Part shown: piece by piece, positions 44,993 to 53,448 of the stretch | How positions within the stretch are numbered: the first letter of the stretch is position 1 | Layout of the letters: every line of letters begins with the position of its first letter | Assembly: GCF_003097495.1 (NCBI RefSeq) | Contig: NZ_QEOP01000001.1 | Location: 558,001-622,000, forward strand | DNA: 64,000 nt | Source: Amnibacterium flavum | GTDB lineage: Bacteria; Actinomycetota; Actinomycetes; Actinomycetales; Microbacteriaceae | Reading direction: 5' to 3' | Notes under the pieces: model-generated | The model's database searches: none | What the model was told of the DNA's origin: nothing | The model's input: the letters and a program-made list of their open reading frames with translations, nothing else | Translations under genes and position numbers: made by a program

Positions 44993-45391
44993 ATGCGCAG
45001 ATTCATCGTCTCGGTGCTCGGCAATGCGGTTGCCCTGTGGCTGACCACTCTCATCGTCGCAGGAGCGAAAGTGGTCGTCTTCGCTCCGGCCGGCGTGCTC
45101 GAGACGATCCTCACCTATCTGCTGCTCGGCCTGCTCTTCGGCGTCGTCAACGGTGTGCTCGGAACGGCGATCCGCATTGTGGCGTTCCCCCTCTACATCC
45201 TCACCCTCGGCCTGCTGGCGCTCATCGTGAATGGTCTGTTGTTCCTCCTCGTCGGCTGGATCAGTGGACTGATCGGGTTCGGCCTGGTCGTCGACGGCTT
45301 CTGGTGGGGCGTGCTCGGCGCTCTCGTTCTCGCGATCTTCAACTGGTTCATCGGACTGCTGCTGCGCCCCCTCGCGGGGCGTCGCCGCTGA
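44993..45391 (+). CDS. phage-holin-superfamily-IV-like membrane protein
   Basis: 132 aa with four hydrophobic segments. The pattern FGVVNGVLGTAIRIVAFPLYILTLGLLALIVNGLLFLLVGW is typical of the PF04020-type proteins annotated as phage holin family IV in bacterial chromosomes, where the role is unknown and usually not phage related. No phage genes surround it. The 3' end overlaps the converging hydrolase gene by 44 nt. Confidence 0.88.
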   Translation: MRRFIVSVLGNAVALWLTTLIVAGAKVVVFAPAGVLETILTYLLLGLLFGVVNGVLGTAIRIVAFPLYILTLGLLALIVNGLLFLLVGWISGLIGFGLVVDGFWWGVLGALVLAIFNWFIGLLLRPLAGRRR

Positions 45392-46802
45392 CCCTGTCGG
45401 CCCGCCAGGCCGTCGCAGCTCCCGCACCCGCCGCGCTTCCCGCCCCCGCGACGGCCGCGAGCACGGCCTCGCGCTCCGCGACGAGTCGGGGCTCGGTGTC
45501 GGAATCGGCCAGCCGCGCCGTTTCGAGGTAGAGCGGCAGCTGATGGGCAGGCATCGCGCTGCCCGACGACGCCTCCAGCTCAGCCGGCGACAGCTCGCGT
45601 CTCACCGTGACCGGCTCGAGGGCGGGAGACCTCGAACCGCCGCTCAGTGAGGGGATGAAGTCGCCCGTGTGCTCGAGCGAGACGACGGGCACGTCGGCCG
45701 GCAGTTCGATCCCGGCGCCGGGAGAGCCGACGGTGAGGACCCCTCCGACATTCCAGTCGCCCGATTCGGTGAGGCGCGACGCGACGAGACCGCCCTGCGA
45801 ATAGCCGACGAGGACGACCGACTCGTCGGGCTGGATGCCCGCCTGCCGCATGGCGTCGCCGGCCGCCCTCACCGATCCTGCGTCGCCACCGCCCATGGCC
45901 GAGAGGTTCGAGGCCATGTCCCACGGCTGATCGGGGTCCTCGAGCGTTCCGCCGAGGTAGACGATGGAGCGCGCCTCTCCTGATCCGTCGACGTAGCGTT
46001 CGATCCTGATCTGGTCGCGGCCCGTCTGACCATGCGGGACGCGGTTCACCATCTCCGCGAGGCTCGACGGCGCCACGACCGGTTCGGAGCGCATCCGCCG
46101 CACGGTGACAGCGCCGTCCGGGAGCAGCCGGGGTCCGCCGGCCACCGTGGCGATCAGAGCGGCGGCGGCGGCGGTTCCGAGCAGATCGGTCGCGTCCTCG
46201 TCGAGAGCCGCTGAGAGCTCCGGCGGCAGCTGCAGCGCCCCCCGCATGCCGTCGTCGAGGCCGGCGACCAGCAGTCTGACGAGCTGCGCGGTGAGGGGAG
46301 AGGAGAGGATGGCACCGCGGAGAGCGGTCTGCGCCGCCGTCTGCTCTGCGGTGGGCGCGGCACCGGGGGAGTGGCGTGCGAGCAGCGCCGCCGCGACCCC
46401 GACGGCGAGCAGCAGTGGAGCCGTCTCGACGATGATGACGGGGAGGGCTCGGCCGACGAGATACCCCGCGGCCTCGACCTGCCGCTCGACCCACTTCGCG
46501 ATCTCCCACTCGACGCGTGCGTAGGCGTCGATCGCAGCCATCAACGCGTGACCCAGCCAGACCAGCTCGTCTGCGGCTCGGCTCACGGCCGCTGCCGCCG
46601 CCTGCGCCTCCATCCCGGCCCCCAGCTCGCCGTTCACCGGCTGCCGGGGGAGATAGGTCGACTCTCCAACCACGCGGCGGGTGCTGCTCGCGAGCTGCTG
46701 GAGCCGCAGGCCGGCGCTGCGACAGCCTGCGACGGCGGCCATCATCTCCTCGGTCGCGACGGTGACGACACCGCCGCCCGAGATGATCAGATCGGAGCTC
46801 AT
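45348..46802 (-). CDS. alpha/beta hydrolase with WXG-like N-terminal region
   Basis: 484 aa from the ATG at 46802. Residues about 1-130 are a helical, Ala-rich domain that looks like the WXG100/LXG helices of type VII secretion substrates. A hydrophobic segment follows (about 135-155, LPVIIVETAPLLLAVGVAAALLA). The C-terminal half is an alpha/beta hydrolase with the nucleophile elbow VGYSQGG (Ser). Substrate unknown; esterase or lipase-like activity is inferred. The ATG overlaps the upstream small WXG-like gene by 4 nt. The tail overlaps the converging holin-like gene. Confidence 0.82.
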   Translation of the reverse strand: MSSDLIISGGGVVTVATEEMMAAVAGCRSAGLRLQQLASSTRRVVGESTYLPRQPVNGELGAGMEAQAAAAAVSRAADELVWLGHALMAAIDAYARVEWEIAKWVERQVEAAGYLVGRALPVIIVETAPLLLAVGVAAALLARHSPGAAPTAEQTAAQTALRGAILSSPLTAQLVRLLVAGLDDGMRGALQLPPELSAALDEDATDLLGTAAAAALIATVAGGPRLLPDGAVTVRRMRSEPVVAPSSLAEMVNRVPHGQTGRDQIRIERYVDGSGEARSIVYLGGTLEDPDQPWDMASNLSAMGGGDAGSVRAAGDAMRQAGIQPDESVVLVGYSQGGLVASRLTESGDWNVGGVLTVGSPGAGIELPADVPVVSLEHTGDFIPSLSGGSRSPALEPVTVRRELSPAELEASSGSAMPAHQLPLYLETARLADSDTEPRLVAEREAVLAAVAGAGSAAGAGAATAWRADRVSGDAPRGGAAAVR

Positions 46803-47047
46803 GCGCCGCGCGCCGCTCTGCCGTAGGCGTCCGCGCTCTCCCGCAACGAGTGGCGCGCTCGATCGAGGTCGATGACGAGCGAGCCGATCGCCGAGCGGAA
46901 GAGAGATGCCGCTGCCGAGTTCCATTCGAGGTCAGCCAGACGCGAGACCGCGTGCGTCGCATCGGCGAGCTCGTCGGCGATCGCGTCGATGCGGCCAGCG
47001 CGTTCGAGCAGGTGAGCCGTCTCTGCCATGTTCGTCGCGGATTCCAT
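46799..47047 (-). CDS. WXG100-like small helical protein
   Basis: 82 aa from the ATG at 47047 (an ATG at 47029 is also possible). All-helical, with a central LADLEWNSAAASLFRSAIG where W-x-S stands at the helical turn, as in ESAT-6/WXG100 proteins, and the end LRESADAYGRAARGA. It is coupled by ATGA overlap to the hydrolase gene, so the two probably form a heterodimer or a secretion pair. No secretion ATPase (EccC) is present in the window. Confidence 0.7.
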   Translation of the reverse strand: MESATNMAETAHLLERAGRIDAIADELADATHAVSRLADLEWNSAAASLFRSAIGSLVIDLDRARHSLRESADAYGRAARGA

Positions 47048-47145
47048 CGCCCCAGAGTGCCGGTGTCCGGGTCCGCCACCTGCTCGAGGGGGCGGCCCTG
47101 AGGGCAACCGGGAAGGCGCTTCACATGTGGAGGGGGCCACTGGGC

Positions 47146-47151
47146 GAGAAT
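47146..47151 (+). promoter_or_regulatory. -10 element of leaderless purB
   Basis: GAGAAT (4 of 6 to TATAAT), 6 nt before the ATG at 47158. The intervening GGAGGC is too close to act as a normal ribosome-binding site. Confidence 0.5.
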
Positions 47152-47157
47152 GGAGGC

Positions 47158-48606
47158 ATGTCCGACACCCCGACGTCAACGCCGAGCGCCTTCGAACCCG
47201 AGGCGAACGACGACCGCCGCCCGCTGGGAGTCCAGCCGCTCAGCCCACTCGACGGGCGCTACCAGCCCGCGGTCCACGAGCTCGGCGACCACCTCTCCGA
47301 GGCCGGCCTGAACCGCGCGCGGGTGCATGTCGAGATCGAGTGGCTGCTGTACCTGACCGATCACGGAATGTTCGGCGCGTCCCGCGTCCCCGCCGAGGCG
47401 GCACGGCAGCTGCGCGCGAGTGCGCGCGAGTTCGGTCAGGCCGACATCGACGAGCTGGCCCGGCTCGAGGCGACCACCCGGCACGACGTCAAGGCCGTCG
47501 AGTACTACATCCGCCGCAGACTCGATGCTCTGGGGCTCAGCAGCCTCGCCGAGCTGACCCACTTCGCCGCCACAAGCGAGGACATCAACAACCTCGCCTA
47601 CGCGTTGACGGTGCAGCAGGCCGTCCGCGAAGTCTGGCTCCCCAAGCTCAGCGCCGTGGTCGAGAAGCTGCGCAGCATGGCCGTGGACGAGCGCGACGCG
47701 GTGATGCTCGCCCGCACCCACGGTCAGCCCGCCACACCCACCACGATGGGCAAGGAGCTCGCTGTCTTCGTGCACCGGCTCGATCGTCTCATCGCGATCC
47801 TCGACCGCCAGGAGTACCTCGGCAAGTTCAACGGGGCAACCGGCACCTATGCGGCGCATCTGGCCGCCGCTCCCGACATCGACTGGCAGGCCGTGTCACG
47901 TCAGTTCGTGACCTCTCTCGGCCTGGACTGGAATCCGCTGACCACCCAGATCGAGTCCCACGACTGGCAGGCCGAGCTCTACAGCCAGATCGTGCACATC
48001 GGGCGAGTGCTGCACAACCTGTGCACCGACATCTGGACGTACATCTCGCTCGGCTATTTCCGCCAGACGCCGGTCGCCGGTGCCACGGGTTCGTCGACGA
48101 TGCCCCACAAGGTCAATCCGATCCGGTTCGAGAACGCCGAGGCGAACCTCGAACTGTCCGCCGCCGTCCTCGACAGCCTGTCCGCGACCCTGGTGACCTC
48201 GCGACTCCAGCGCGACCTCACCGACTCGACGACTCAGCGCAACATCGGCGTCGGGCTCGGCCACTCCCTCCTCGCCCTCGTCAACATCGAGCGCGGACTG
48301 GATGAGCTGACCCTCGACAAAGAGCTGCTCCTCGCCGACCTCGACCGCAACTGGGAGGTGCTCGCGGAGGCGATCCAGACCGTCATCCGAGCCGAGGTGG
48401 CCGCCGGGTCCAGCTCGATCGCGAACCCGTACGAGCTGCTCAAGGAGCTCACGCGGGGCCGTCGCGTCGACGCCGCCATCATGACCGAGTTCGTCGAGGG
48501 GCTCGACCTGAGCGCCGACGCGAAGGCGCGCCTCCGGGCGCTGACGCCGCGGAGCTACGCGGGCATCGCGAGCGACCTCGTCGACCTGGTGGCCCCGCGC
48601 CCCTGA
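47158..48606 (+). CDS. purB: adenylosuccinate lyase
   Basis: Enzyme of purine synthesis, 482 aa, cleaving SAICAR and adenylosuccinate. PLSPLDGRYQPAV is the PurB N-terminus, RTHGQPATPTTMGKE the substrate region, and GSSTMPHKVNPIRFENAE the fumarase/aspartase superfamily signature loop. Start at 47158 by -10 spacing and homology. Cytoplasmic. Confidence 0.97.
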   Translation: MSDTPTSTPSAFEPEANDDRRPLGVQPLSPLDGRYQPAVHELGDHLSEAGLNRARVHVEIEWLLYLTDHGMFGASRVPAEAARQLRASAREFGQADIDELARLEATTRHDVKAVEYYIRRRLDALGLSSLAELTHFAATSEDINNLAYALTVQQAVREVWLPKLSAVVEKLRSMAVDERDAVMLARTHGQPATPTTMGKELAVFVHRLDRLIAILDRQEYLGKFNGATGTYAAHLAAAPDIDWQAVSRQFVTSLGLDWNPLTTQIESHDWQAELYSQIVHIGRVLHNLCTDIWTYISLGYFRQTPVAGATGSSTMPHKVNPIRFENAEANLELSAAVLDSLSATLVTSRLQRDLTDSTTQRNIGVGLGHSLLALVNIERGLDELTLDKELLLADLDRNWEVLAEAIQTVIRAEVAAGSSSIANPYELLKELTRGRRVDAAIMTEFVEGLDLSADAKARLRALTPRSYAGIASDLVDLVAPRP

Positions 48607-48631
48607 GTCGAGCGACCCGGAATAGCTCCGG

Positions 48632-48940
48632 TCAGGCCGAGGCGCCGGGCGCCGGCGGGTCGCTCTTGGTCGGATCCGTGCCTGCGTCGGCGGGCCCGGC
48701 CTGCGGCGCGGTGGGACTCTGCCCGTTGAGGTCGGTCTCGGTGCCGATCGGGCCGGCTGCGAGCGACAGCATGGCCAGCACGACCAGAGCGGCGATGAAG
48801 ATGACGCCGAGCGAGATCACCGCGAGGATCCACTCGCGCGTCGTGACGATGACGATGACGCCGGTGAACACGGCGAGCAGGCCCGCGAGGCCGACGAGCT
48901 CTGCGGGCCGGAAGCGATCGGCCCTGGACGGTGCAGCCAT
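48632..48940 (-). CDS. small membrane protein, unknown
   Basis: 102 aa: two hydrophobic segments (ELVGLAGLLAVFTGVIVIVTT and WILAVISLGVIFIAALVVLAML) followed by a Pro/Asp-rich soluble tail. ATG 48940 overlaps the stop of the upstream gene by 1 nt (TGATG). No family recognised; probably a partner of the HdeD-like protein. Confidence 0.78.
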   Translation of the reverse strand: MAAPSRADRFRPAELVGLAGLLAVFTGVIVIVTTREWILAVISLGVIFIAALVVLAMLSLAAGPIGTETDLNGQSPTAPQAGPADAGTDPTKSDPPAPGASA

Positions 48941-49527
48941 CAGGAACCGACGGGGTTCTGCTCGGTGGACGTGCGGGCCGCATCCCACTTGAGGCTGAAC
49001 GCGGCGATTCCGAGGTAGACGCCAACGATCGCCGCGTATGCGCCGAACCAGCCGACGACGAACACCGAGTCGCCCATCCCCACGAGCGCGATGACAGCGA
49101 GGAGCACGGTCGCCGCGCCGACGAAGATCTGATCCCGTGAGGCGGCGGAGGCCTCGGAGCGGCGCAGTCCGATGACGAGCTCGGCGGCCCCGACGGGCAC
49201 CGCCCAGATCACGACCGCGAGAACCAGGGCGAGCAGCGACGCCTCGCCGAAGACCAGGACGCTGAGACCGACGGCGCCCACGACGACCGAGACGATTCCC
49301 TGAACGACGGTGAGTCCCGTCGCGAATCGGGTGCGGTCGGTCCGCGAGGCGCTCGCGATGGTCACTGCACCCGAGAGGAGGGCGTAGCCGGCGAAGACCG
49401 AGAGACCGTACGCGGGGGAGTGGTCGGGGGAGAAGGTGACGGCGATGGCCGCCAGAACCGCGAGACCGGCACCGATGAGCTGTACGGGCCAGTAGCGCGC
49501 TCCGAAGCGCACACCGTCCTCGCTCAT
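48940..49527 (-). CDS. HdeD/DUF308-like membrane protein
   Basis: 195 aa with six hydrophobic segments in the HdeD-like layout (YWPVQLIGAGLAVLAAIAV, YGLSVFAGYALLSGAVTI, ...). HdeD-like proteins are linked to acid and envelope stress in other bacteria; the role here is unknown. GGAGCAGGG precedes the ATG. Coupled to the next small membrane protein gene. Confidence 0.75.
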   Translation of the reverse strand: MSEDGVRFGARYWPVQLIGAGLAVLAAIAVTFSPDHSPAYGLSVFAGYALLSGAVTIASASRTDRTRFATGLTVVQGIVSVVVGAVGLSVLVFGEASLLALVLAVVIWAVPVGAAELVIGLRRSEASAASRDQIFVGAATVLLAVIALVGMGDSVFVVGWFGAYAAIVGVYLGIAAFSLKWDAARTSTEQNPVGS

Positions 49528-49607
49528 CCCTGCTCCAACCACATGCAACCCGCCCACCGAGGACGACCAGGCAAGCTTATGCCACGCGTCGCCGGGGATC
49601 CTCCGGG

Positions 49608-50987
49608 TCAGTGGCCCGGGGGCAGGTCCGCGAAGCGCGAGTAGTGGCCGTGGAAACCGACCGTGATGGTGCGGGTGGGACCGTTGCGGTGCTTGGCGAC
49701 GATGAGGTCCGCCTCGCCCGCGCGGGGGCTGTCCTTCTCGTAGACGCTCTCGCGGTGGAGGAGGATGACCATGTCGGCATCCTGCTCGATCGAGCCCGAC
49801 TCGCGGAGGTCGGAGATCGCGGGCATCTTGTCGGCGCGAGCCTCGGAACCACGGTTCAGCTGCGACAGGGCGATGACCGGCACCTGCAGCTCCTTGGCGA
49901 GCAGCTTGAGCGAGCGGGAGAAGTCGGACACCTCCTGCTGGCGGCTCTCGACCTTCTTGCCTGAGGTCATCAGCTGCAGGTAGTCGATGATGACCATCTT
50001 CAGACCGACCTTCTGCTTGAGCCGTCGCGCCTTGGCACGGATCTCGACGAGGGTCATGTTCGGACTGTCGTCGATGTAGAGCGGGGCGTCGTTGATGCGT
50101 CCGCGCGTCTGAGCGAGCTTCGTCCAGTCGTCGGTCTGCAGGTTGCCCTTGCGCATGTGGTGCAGGGGGATCGATGCCTCGGCCGACAGGAGGCGCATGG
50201 CGATCTCGCTGCGCCCCATCTCGAGGGAGAAGAAGATGCTCGGGGCGTTGTGCTTGATCGACGCAGCTCTGGCGAAGTCGAGCGCGAGTGTCGACTTGCC
50301 CATGGCGGGTCGCGCGGCGATGACGATCATCTGGCCGCCGTGAAGCCCGTTGGTGAGCTCGTCGAGCTCGGCGAACCCGGTCGGGACGCCGCTCATGCTG
50401 CCGTCCTTGTGCTGCGCGGCCTCGATCTCGTCGATGGCGCTGCCGACCGCGTCGGTGAGGGGGACGTAGTCCTCCGCCTCGTTCTCGCGGGTCACCGCGT
50501 AGATCTCGGCCTGCGCGGTGTTGACGAGGTCGGTGACCTCGCCCTCGCTGGCGTACCCCATCTGCACGATGCGGGTGCCCGCCTCGACGAGGCGGCGGAG
50601 GACGGCTCGCTCGGCGACGATCTCGGCGTAGTAGCCGGCGTTGGCGGCCGTCGGGACGATGCTGGTGAGCGTGTGCAGGTAGTCGGCGCCGCCCGCCCGG
50701 GACAGCTCGCCGCTCTTGGTCAGAGCGTCGGTGACCGTGATGACGTCGGTCGGTTCGCCCATCGCGTAGAGGCCGAGGACGGCCTCGAAGATGACCTCGT
50801 GCTTCGGGACGTAGAAGTCGACGCCCTTGACGGTCTCGACGACGTCGGCGACGGCGTCCTTGCTGAGCAGCATTCCACCGAGCGCGCTCTGCTCGGCGAG
50901 CAGGTCGTGCGGGGGAGTGCGGCCGGGGCCGCGCGAGTCGCCGTCGTGGCGGGAGTCCCCTGCGATACCGAGATGTGCGATCGACAT
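49608..50987 (-). CDS. dnaB: replicative DNA helicase DnaB
   Basis: Hexameric replicative helicase of 459 aa. The N-terminal DnaB domain (PHDLLAEQSALGGMLLSKDA) and the RecA-like C-terminal domain are seen, with Walker A ARPAMGKST at about residues 226-233, FFSLEM, VIIDYLQLM and ALSQLNRG. No intein interrupts the Walker A or the other motifs. The start is the ATG at 50987 with AAGGGGA upstream. It follows rpsF-ssb-rpsR-rplI on the same strand after a 551-nt gap. Confidence 0.98.
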   Translation of the reverse strand: MSIAHLGIAGDSRHDGDSRGPGRTPPHDLLAEQSALGGMLLSKDAVADVVETVKGVDFYVPKHEVIFEAVLGLYAMGEPTDVITVTDALTKSGELSRAGGADYLHTLTSIVPTAANAGYYAEIVAERAVLRRLVEAGTRIVQMGYASEGEVTDLVNTAQAEIYAVTRENEAEDYVPLTDAVGSAIDEIEAAQHKDGSMSGVPTGFAELDELTNGLHGGQMIVIAARPAMGKSTLALDFARAASIKHNAPSIFFSLEMGRSEIAMRLLSAEASIPLHHMRKGNLQTDDWTKLAQTRGRINDAPLYIDDSPNMTLVEIRAKARRLKQKVGLKMVIIDYLQLMTSGKKVESRQQEVSDFSRSLKLLAKELQVPVIALSQLNRGSEARADKMPAISDLRESGSIEQDADMVILLHRESVYEKDSPRAGEADLIVAKHRNGPTRTITVGFHGHYSRFADLPPGH

Positions 50988-51256
50988 CTGTTCCCCTTGC
51001 CCAGGCGGTGCCCGTTCGTGTTGCAGGAGTGCACTGCGGTTCGAATGCACTCGGGTGTCGGCGCGCCGTCTGTCGCGGCGCACCATCTTCGGCGCGCGCG
51101 TCACGGGCTCGTCACTCACCTGTTCGCGCTGTGGCGATGACTTCAGCCAACAGCGCACCGCCGACATCGGCGCCCGGATCCGACAGCCCCCATGACCGAC
51201 GGCACCGGGCTGATCGGCGCACGGACGACGCTAGCGCTCCGAGAGGTTTTAAGGGT

Positions 51257-51286
51257 TGTGTACAAATCTGTGGAAACTGTGGAGAA
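51257..51286. promoter_or_regulatory. DnaA-box cluster
   Basis: TGTGTACAA (51257-51265) is a perfect TTRTNCACA DnaA box on the minus strand. TGTGGAAAC (51269-51277) and TGTGGAGAA (51278-51286) follow in the same orientation with two and one mismatches. Confidence 0.55.
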
Positions 51287-51488
51287 CCGCGGCGTGTCGA
51301 GGGATCGCACTGTGGGAATCCGGGTGGATTTTCACCCGGTTCTCGCGGCTAATCACCCCTTGATCAGGGATATTTTCTCCACCGAGCCGAGCTGGGGAAA
51401 ACTGGCTTCAAGCATTGGTCGAGACTTGACACGGCCTGTGGAACACCCTGTCGGCTCCCGCTCGTGCTGTGCCGCCCGGGTACGCGAA

Positions 51489-51517
51489 AGGGCGGCCCGG
51501 ATGTACCGGACCGCCCT
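51489..51517 (-). terminator. rplI terminator
   Basis: AGGGCGG-C-CCGG with CCGG-A-CCGCCCT: 12-bp stem with one mismatch and a 5-nt loop, followed on the minus strand by TTTCG. It lies 21 nt beyond the rplI stop codon. Confidence 0.8.
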
Positions 51518-51538
51518 ATCGAGAGGGGTGCTGAGAGG

Positions 51539-51991
51539 TCAGCGAGCCGCCACGACGGACAGCGTGATCGTCGCCGCCACGTCGTCGCGCAGACGCACGG
51601 TGGCCTCGTGAGTTCCCGTGCCCTTGATGGCACTGGTGATCTCGATCTTGCGCTTGTCGATCTCGCCGAGACCCGCAGCCGACACCGCGGAGGCGATGTC
51701 GGAGGTCTTGACCGAGCCGAACAGACGTCCACCGTTGCCGGCCTTGACCGTGAGCGGCACGACGGTGCTCTCGAGGCGCGCCTTGAGCTGCTGGGCCTCC
51801 TCGAGCGTCGCAAGCTCGCGGGCGGCGCGGGCCGCCTTGATCGACTCGATCTGCTTCTCGCCTCCGCGCGTCCACTGGACGGCGAAGCCGGACGGGATCA
51901 GGTAGTTGCGGGCGTAGCCGTTCTTGACGTCGACGACGTCACCGGGGGCCCCCAGTCCTGTCACCTCATGGGTGAGAATGAGCTTCGACAT
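51539..51991 (-). CDS. rplI: 50S ribosomal protein L9
   Basis: 150 aa. The N-terminal RNA-binding domain [24 protein letters not shown] is the L9 signature. A long connecting helix ([16 protein letters not shown]...) and the C-terminal domain ([16 protein letters not shown]) follow. Last gene of rpsF-ssb-rpsR-rplI. Confidence 0.98.
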   Translation of the reverse strand: MSKLILTHEVTGLGAPGDVVDVKNGYARNYLIPSGFAVQWTRGGEKQIESIKAARAARELATLEEAQQLKARLESTVVPLTVKAGNGGRLFGSVKTSDIASAVSAAGLGEIDKRKIEITSAIKGTGTHEATVRLRDDVAATITLSVVAAR

Positions 51992-51999
51992 GGGTCCTC

Positions 52000-52260
52000 C
52001 TACCGGCCCGAGCCTGCGTAGGGCAGGAGCGCCATCTCGCGTGCGTTCTTGACCGCACGGGCGATCAGACGCTGCTCCTGCACCGAGACGCCGGTGATGC
52101 GACGGGCGCGGATCTTTCCACGCTCCGAGATGAACTTGCGCAGCGTCGCGACGTCTTTGTAGTCGATGACGCCGACGCGAATGGACTTCGCGGGAGCGGC
52201 GGTCTTGCCGCCCTTGCCACGAAGAGGCTTGCGGCGGTCGCCGCTTGACTTTCCAGCCAT
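52000..52260 (-). CDS. rpsR: 30S ribosomal protein S18, zinc-free type
   Basis: 86 aa: [36 protein letters not shown] is the S18 signature. No Cys is present, so it is the zinc-independent form, in line with S14, L33 and L28 in this window. It sits in its classical place between ssb and rplI rather than in a separate Zur-regulated cluster. Confidence 0.97.
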   Translation of the reverse strand: MAGKSSGDRRKPLRGKGGKTAAPAKSIRVGVIDYKDVATLRKFISERGKIRARRITGVSVQEQRLIARAVKNAREMALLPYAGSGR

Positions 52261-52311
52261 TTTCTTCGTCCTTACTTAGTCAGTGTGAGAGAGAGGGATC
52301 CCGGTGCGGGA

Positions 52312-52860
52312 TCAGAAAGGTGTGTCGTCGTCGTAGCTGCCCGGAGTGTTCCAGACATCCCCACCGGCAGGAGCAGCTGCTGCGCCTCCGCCGGAGTTGC
52401 CGCCACCGAAGTTGCCGCCGCCGCTGGGAGCGTTGCCCCACGGCTCGTCGGCTCCCTGCGAGACGCCGCGGCCACCGCCGCCACCAGCGGATCCGCCCGC
52501 TGCGCGCGTGACCTGAGCGGTCGCGTATCGGAGCGAGGGGCCGATCTCGTCGACCTCGAGTTCGATCGACGTGCGTCGCTCGCCCTCTTTGGTCTCGTAG
52601 GAGCGCTGCTTCAGACGACCCGTCGCGATGACGCGGGAGCCCTTGCTGAGCGAACCGGCGACGTGCTCGGCGAACTCGCGCCACACCGAAGCCCGGAGGA
52701 ACAGCGCGTCGCCGTCCTTCCAGTCATTGGCCTGGCGGTCGAACGTGCGAGGCGTCGACGCGATGGTGAAGTTCGCGACGGCGAGCCCACCCTGCGTGTA
52801 ACGCAGTTCGGGATCGGCGGTGAGGTTGCCGACGACCGTGATGATCGTTTCGCCGGCCAT
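52312..52860 (-). CDS. ssb: single-stranded DNA-binding protein
   Basis: 182 aa. The OB-fold (residues 1-115: [53 protein letters not shown]) is followed by a Gly-rich disordered tail and the acidic tip DDDTPF that recruits partner proteins. It starts 3 nt after rpsF. Confidence 0.98.
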   Translation of the reverse strand: MAGETIITVVGNLTADPELRYTQGGLAVANFTIASTPRTFDRQANDWKDGDALFLRASVWREFAEHVAGSLSKGSRVIATGRLKQRSYETKEGERRTSIELEVDEIGPSLRYATAQVTRAAGGSAGGGGGRGVSQGADEPWGNAPSGGGNFGGGNSGGGAAAAPAGGDVWNTPGSYDDDTPF

Positions 52861-52863
52861 GAC

Positions 52864-53271
52864 TCAGGCGCCCTCTGAAGCTGCGGGAGCCGCGGGGGCT
52901 GCTGCTGCGGGGGCTGCGACCTTCGCCTTGTGCTCGGCCTTCGCCTCGGCTTCGGCCGCGACCGAAGCTGCGCGAGCGGTGGCCTCTTCGGAGCGGAGGA
53001 CCTTGGTGCGCAGCACTGCCTCGGAGAGGTTGAGCTGGCGGTCGAGCTCCTTGGTGGCCTCGTAAGTCGAGGTGAGGTTCACGACGGCGTAGATGCCTTC
53101 GCTCTTCTTCTGGATCTCGTAAGCGAGACGACGACGACCCCAGATGTCGACGTTGTCGACGGTGCCACCGGAACTCCGGATGACGTTGAGGAACTTGTCG
53201 AGACTCGGAGCGACGGTGCGCTCATCGATCTCGGGATCGAGGATGACCATGAGTTCGTACTTGTGCGTCAC
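52864..53271 (-). CDS. rpsF: 30S ribosomal protein S6
   Basis: 135 aa from a GTG start at 53271, with GAAGGAGG 7 nt upstream. The S6 core ([36 protein letters not shown]) is followed by an Ala/Lys/Glu-rich C-terminal extension (about residues 98-135) not found in the E. coli protein. It binds S18 in the ribosome, and the complex is a known autoregulator of its own operon in many bacteria. Confidence 0.97.
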   Translation of the reverse strand: MTHKYELMVILDPEIDERTVAPSLDKFLNVIRSSGGTVDNVDIWGRRRLAYEIQKKSEGIYAVVNLTSTYEATKELDRQLNLSEAVLRTKVLRSEEATARAASVAAEAEAKAEHKAKVAAPAAAAPAAPAASEGA

Positions 53272-53297
53272 TGACCCACCTCCTTCGGACTAAAGCG

Positions 53298-53316
53298 GTT
53301 GCAGACGGTCTGCAAC
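53298..53316 (-). promoter_or_regulatory. rpsF leader hairpin, candidate S6:S18 regulatory element
   Basis: On the minus strand GTTGCAGA-CCG-TCTGCAAC, an 8-bp stem with loop CCG, 27 nt before the rpsF start. The known S6:S18 mRNA motif also presents a conserved CCG. A second small hairpin (53334-53350, TGTCCC/GGGACA) lies near the expected transcript start. Confidence 0.55.
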
Positions 53317-53358
53317 AGGAGGGTGTGTGCACGTGTCCCGAGAAGGGACAACCGCAAC

Positions 53359-53388
53359 AGCTTAGCCTGCCGGGTGACATCCGCTCAA
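53359..53388 (-). promoter_or_regulatory. rpsF-ssb-rpsR-rplI operon promoter
   Basis: On the minus strand TTGAGC (53388-53383), 18-nt spacer, TAAGCT (53364-53359). This gives a leader of about 80 nt. Confidence 0.65.
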
Positions 53389-53448
53389 CCACGGCCGAAG
53401 CGCCGTTTCGAGAGGTGCAGATGGCGGAGCACTGCCCGGGGGTAGAGG

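Larger units (their letters stand above)
50988..51538. promoter_or_regulatory. long intergenic region between rplI and dnaB
   Basis: A 551-bp region with no convincing gene and more A+T than its surroundings. It holds the rplI terminator (51489-51517), a cluster of DnaA-box-like 9-mers (51257-51286) and an inverted repeat GAGTGCA (51027-51033)/TGCACTC (51046-51052) in the dnaB leader. The dnaB promoter must lie here, but I cannot place it. Confidence 0.6.

Noticed and set aside
44993-45391. Prophage remnant, based on the holin-like protein
   Set aside because: No lysin, integrase, capsid or tail genes nearby. PF04020-type proteins are common chromosomal genes in actinobacteria.
49608-50987. 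Intein in DnaB
   Set aside because: Walker A and the downstream motifs are uninterrupted, and the length is normal.
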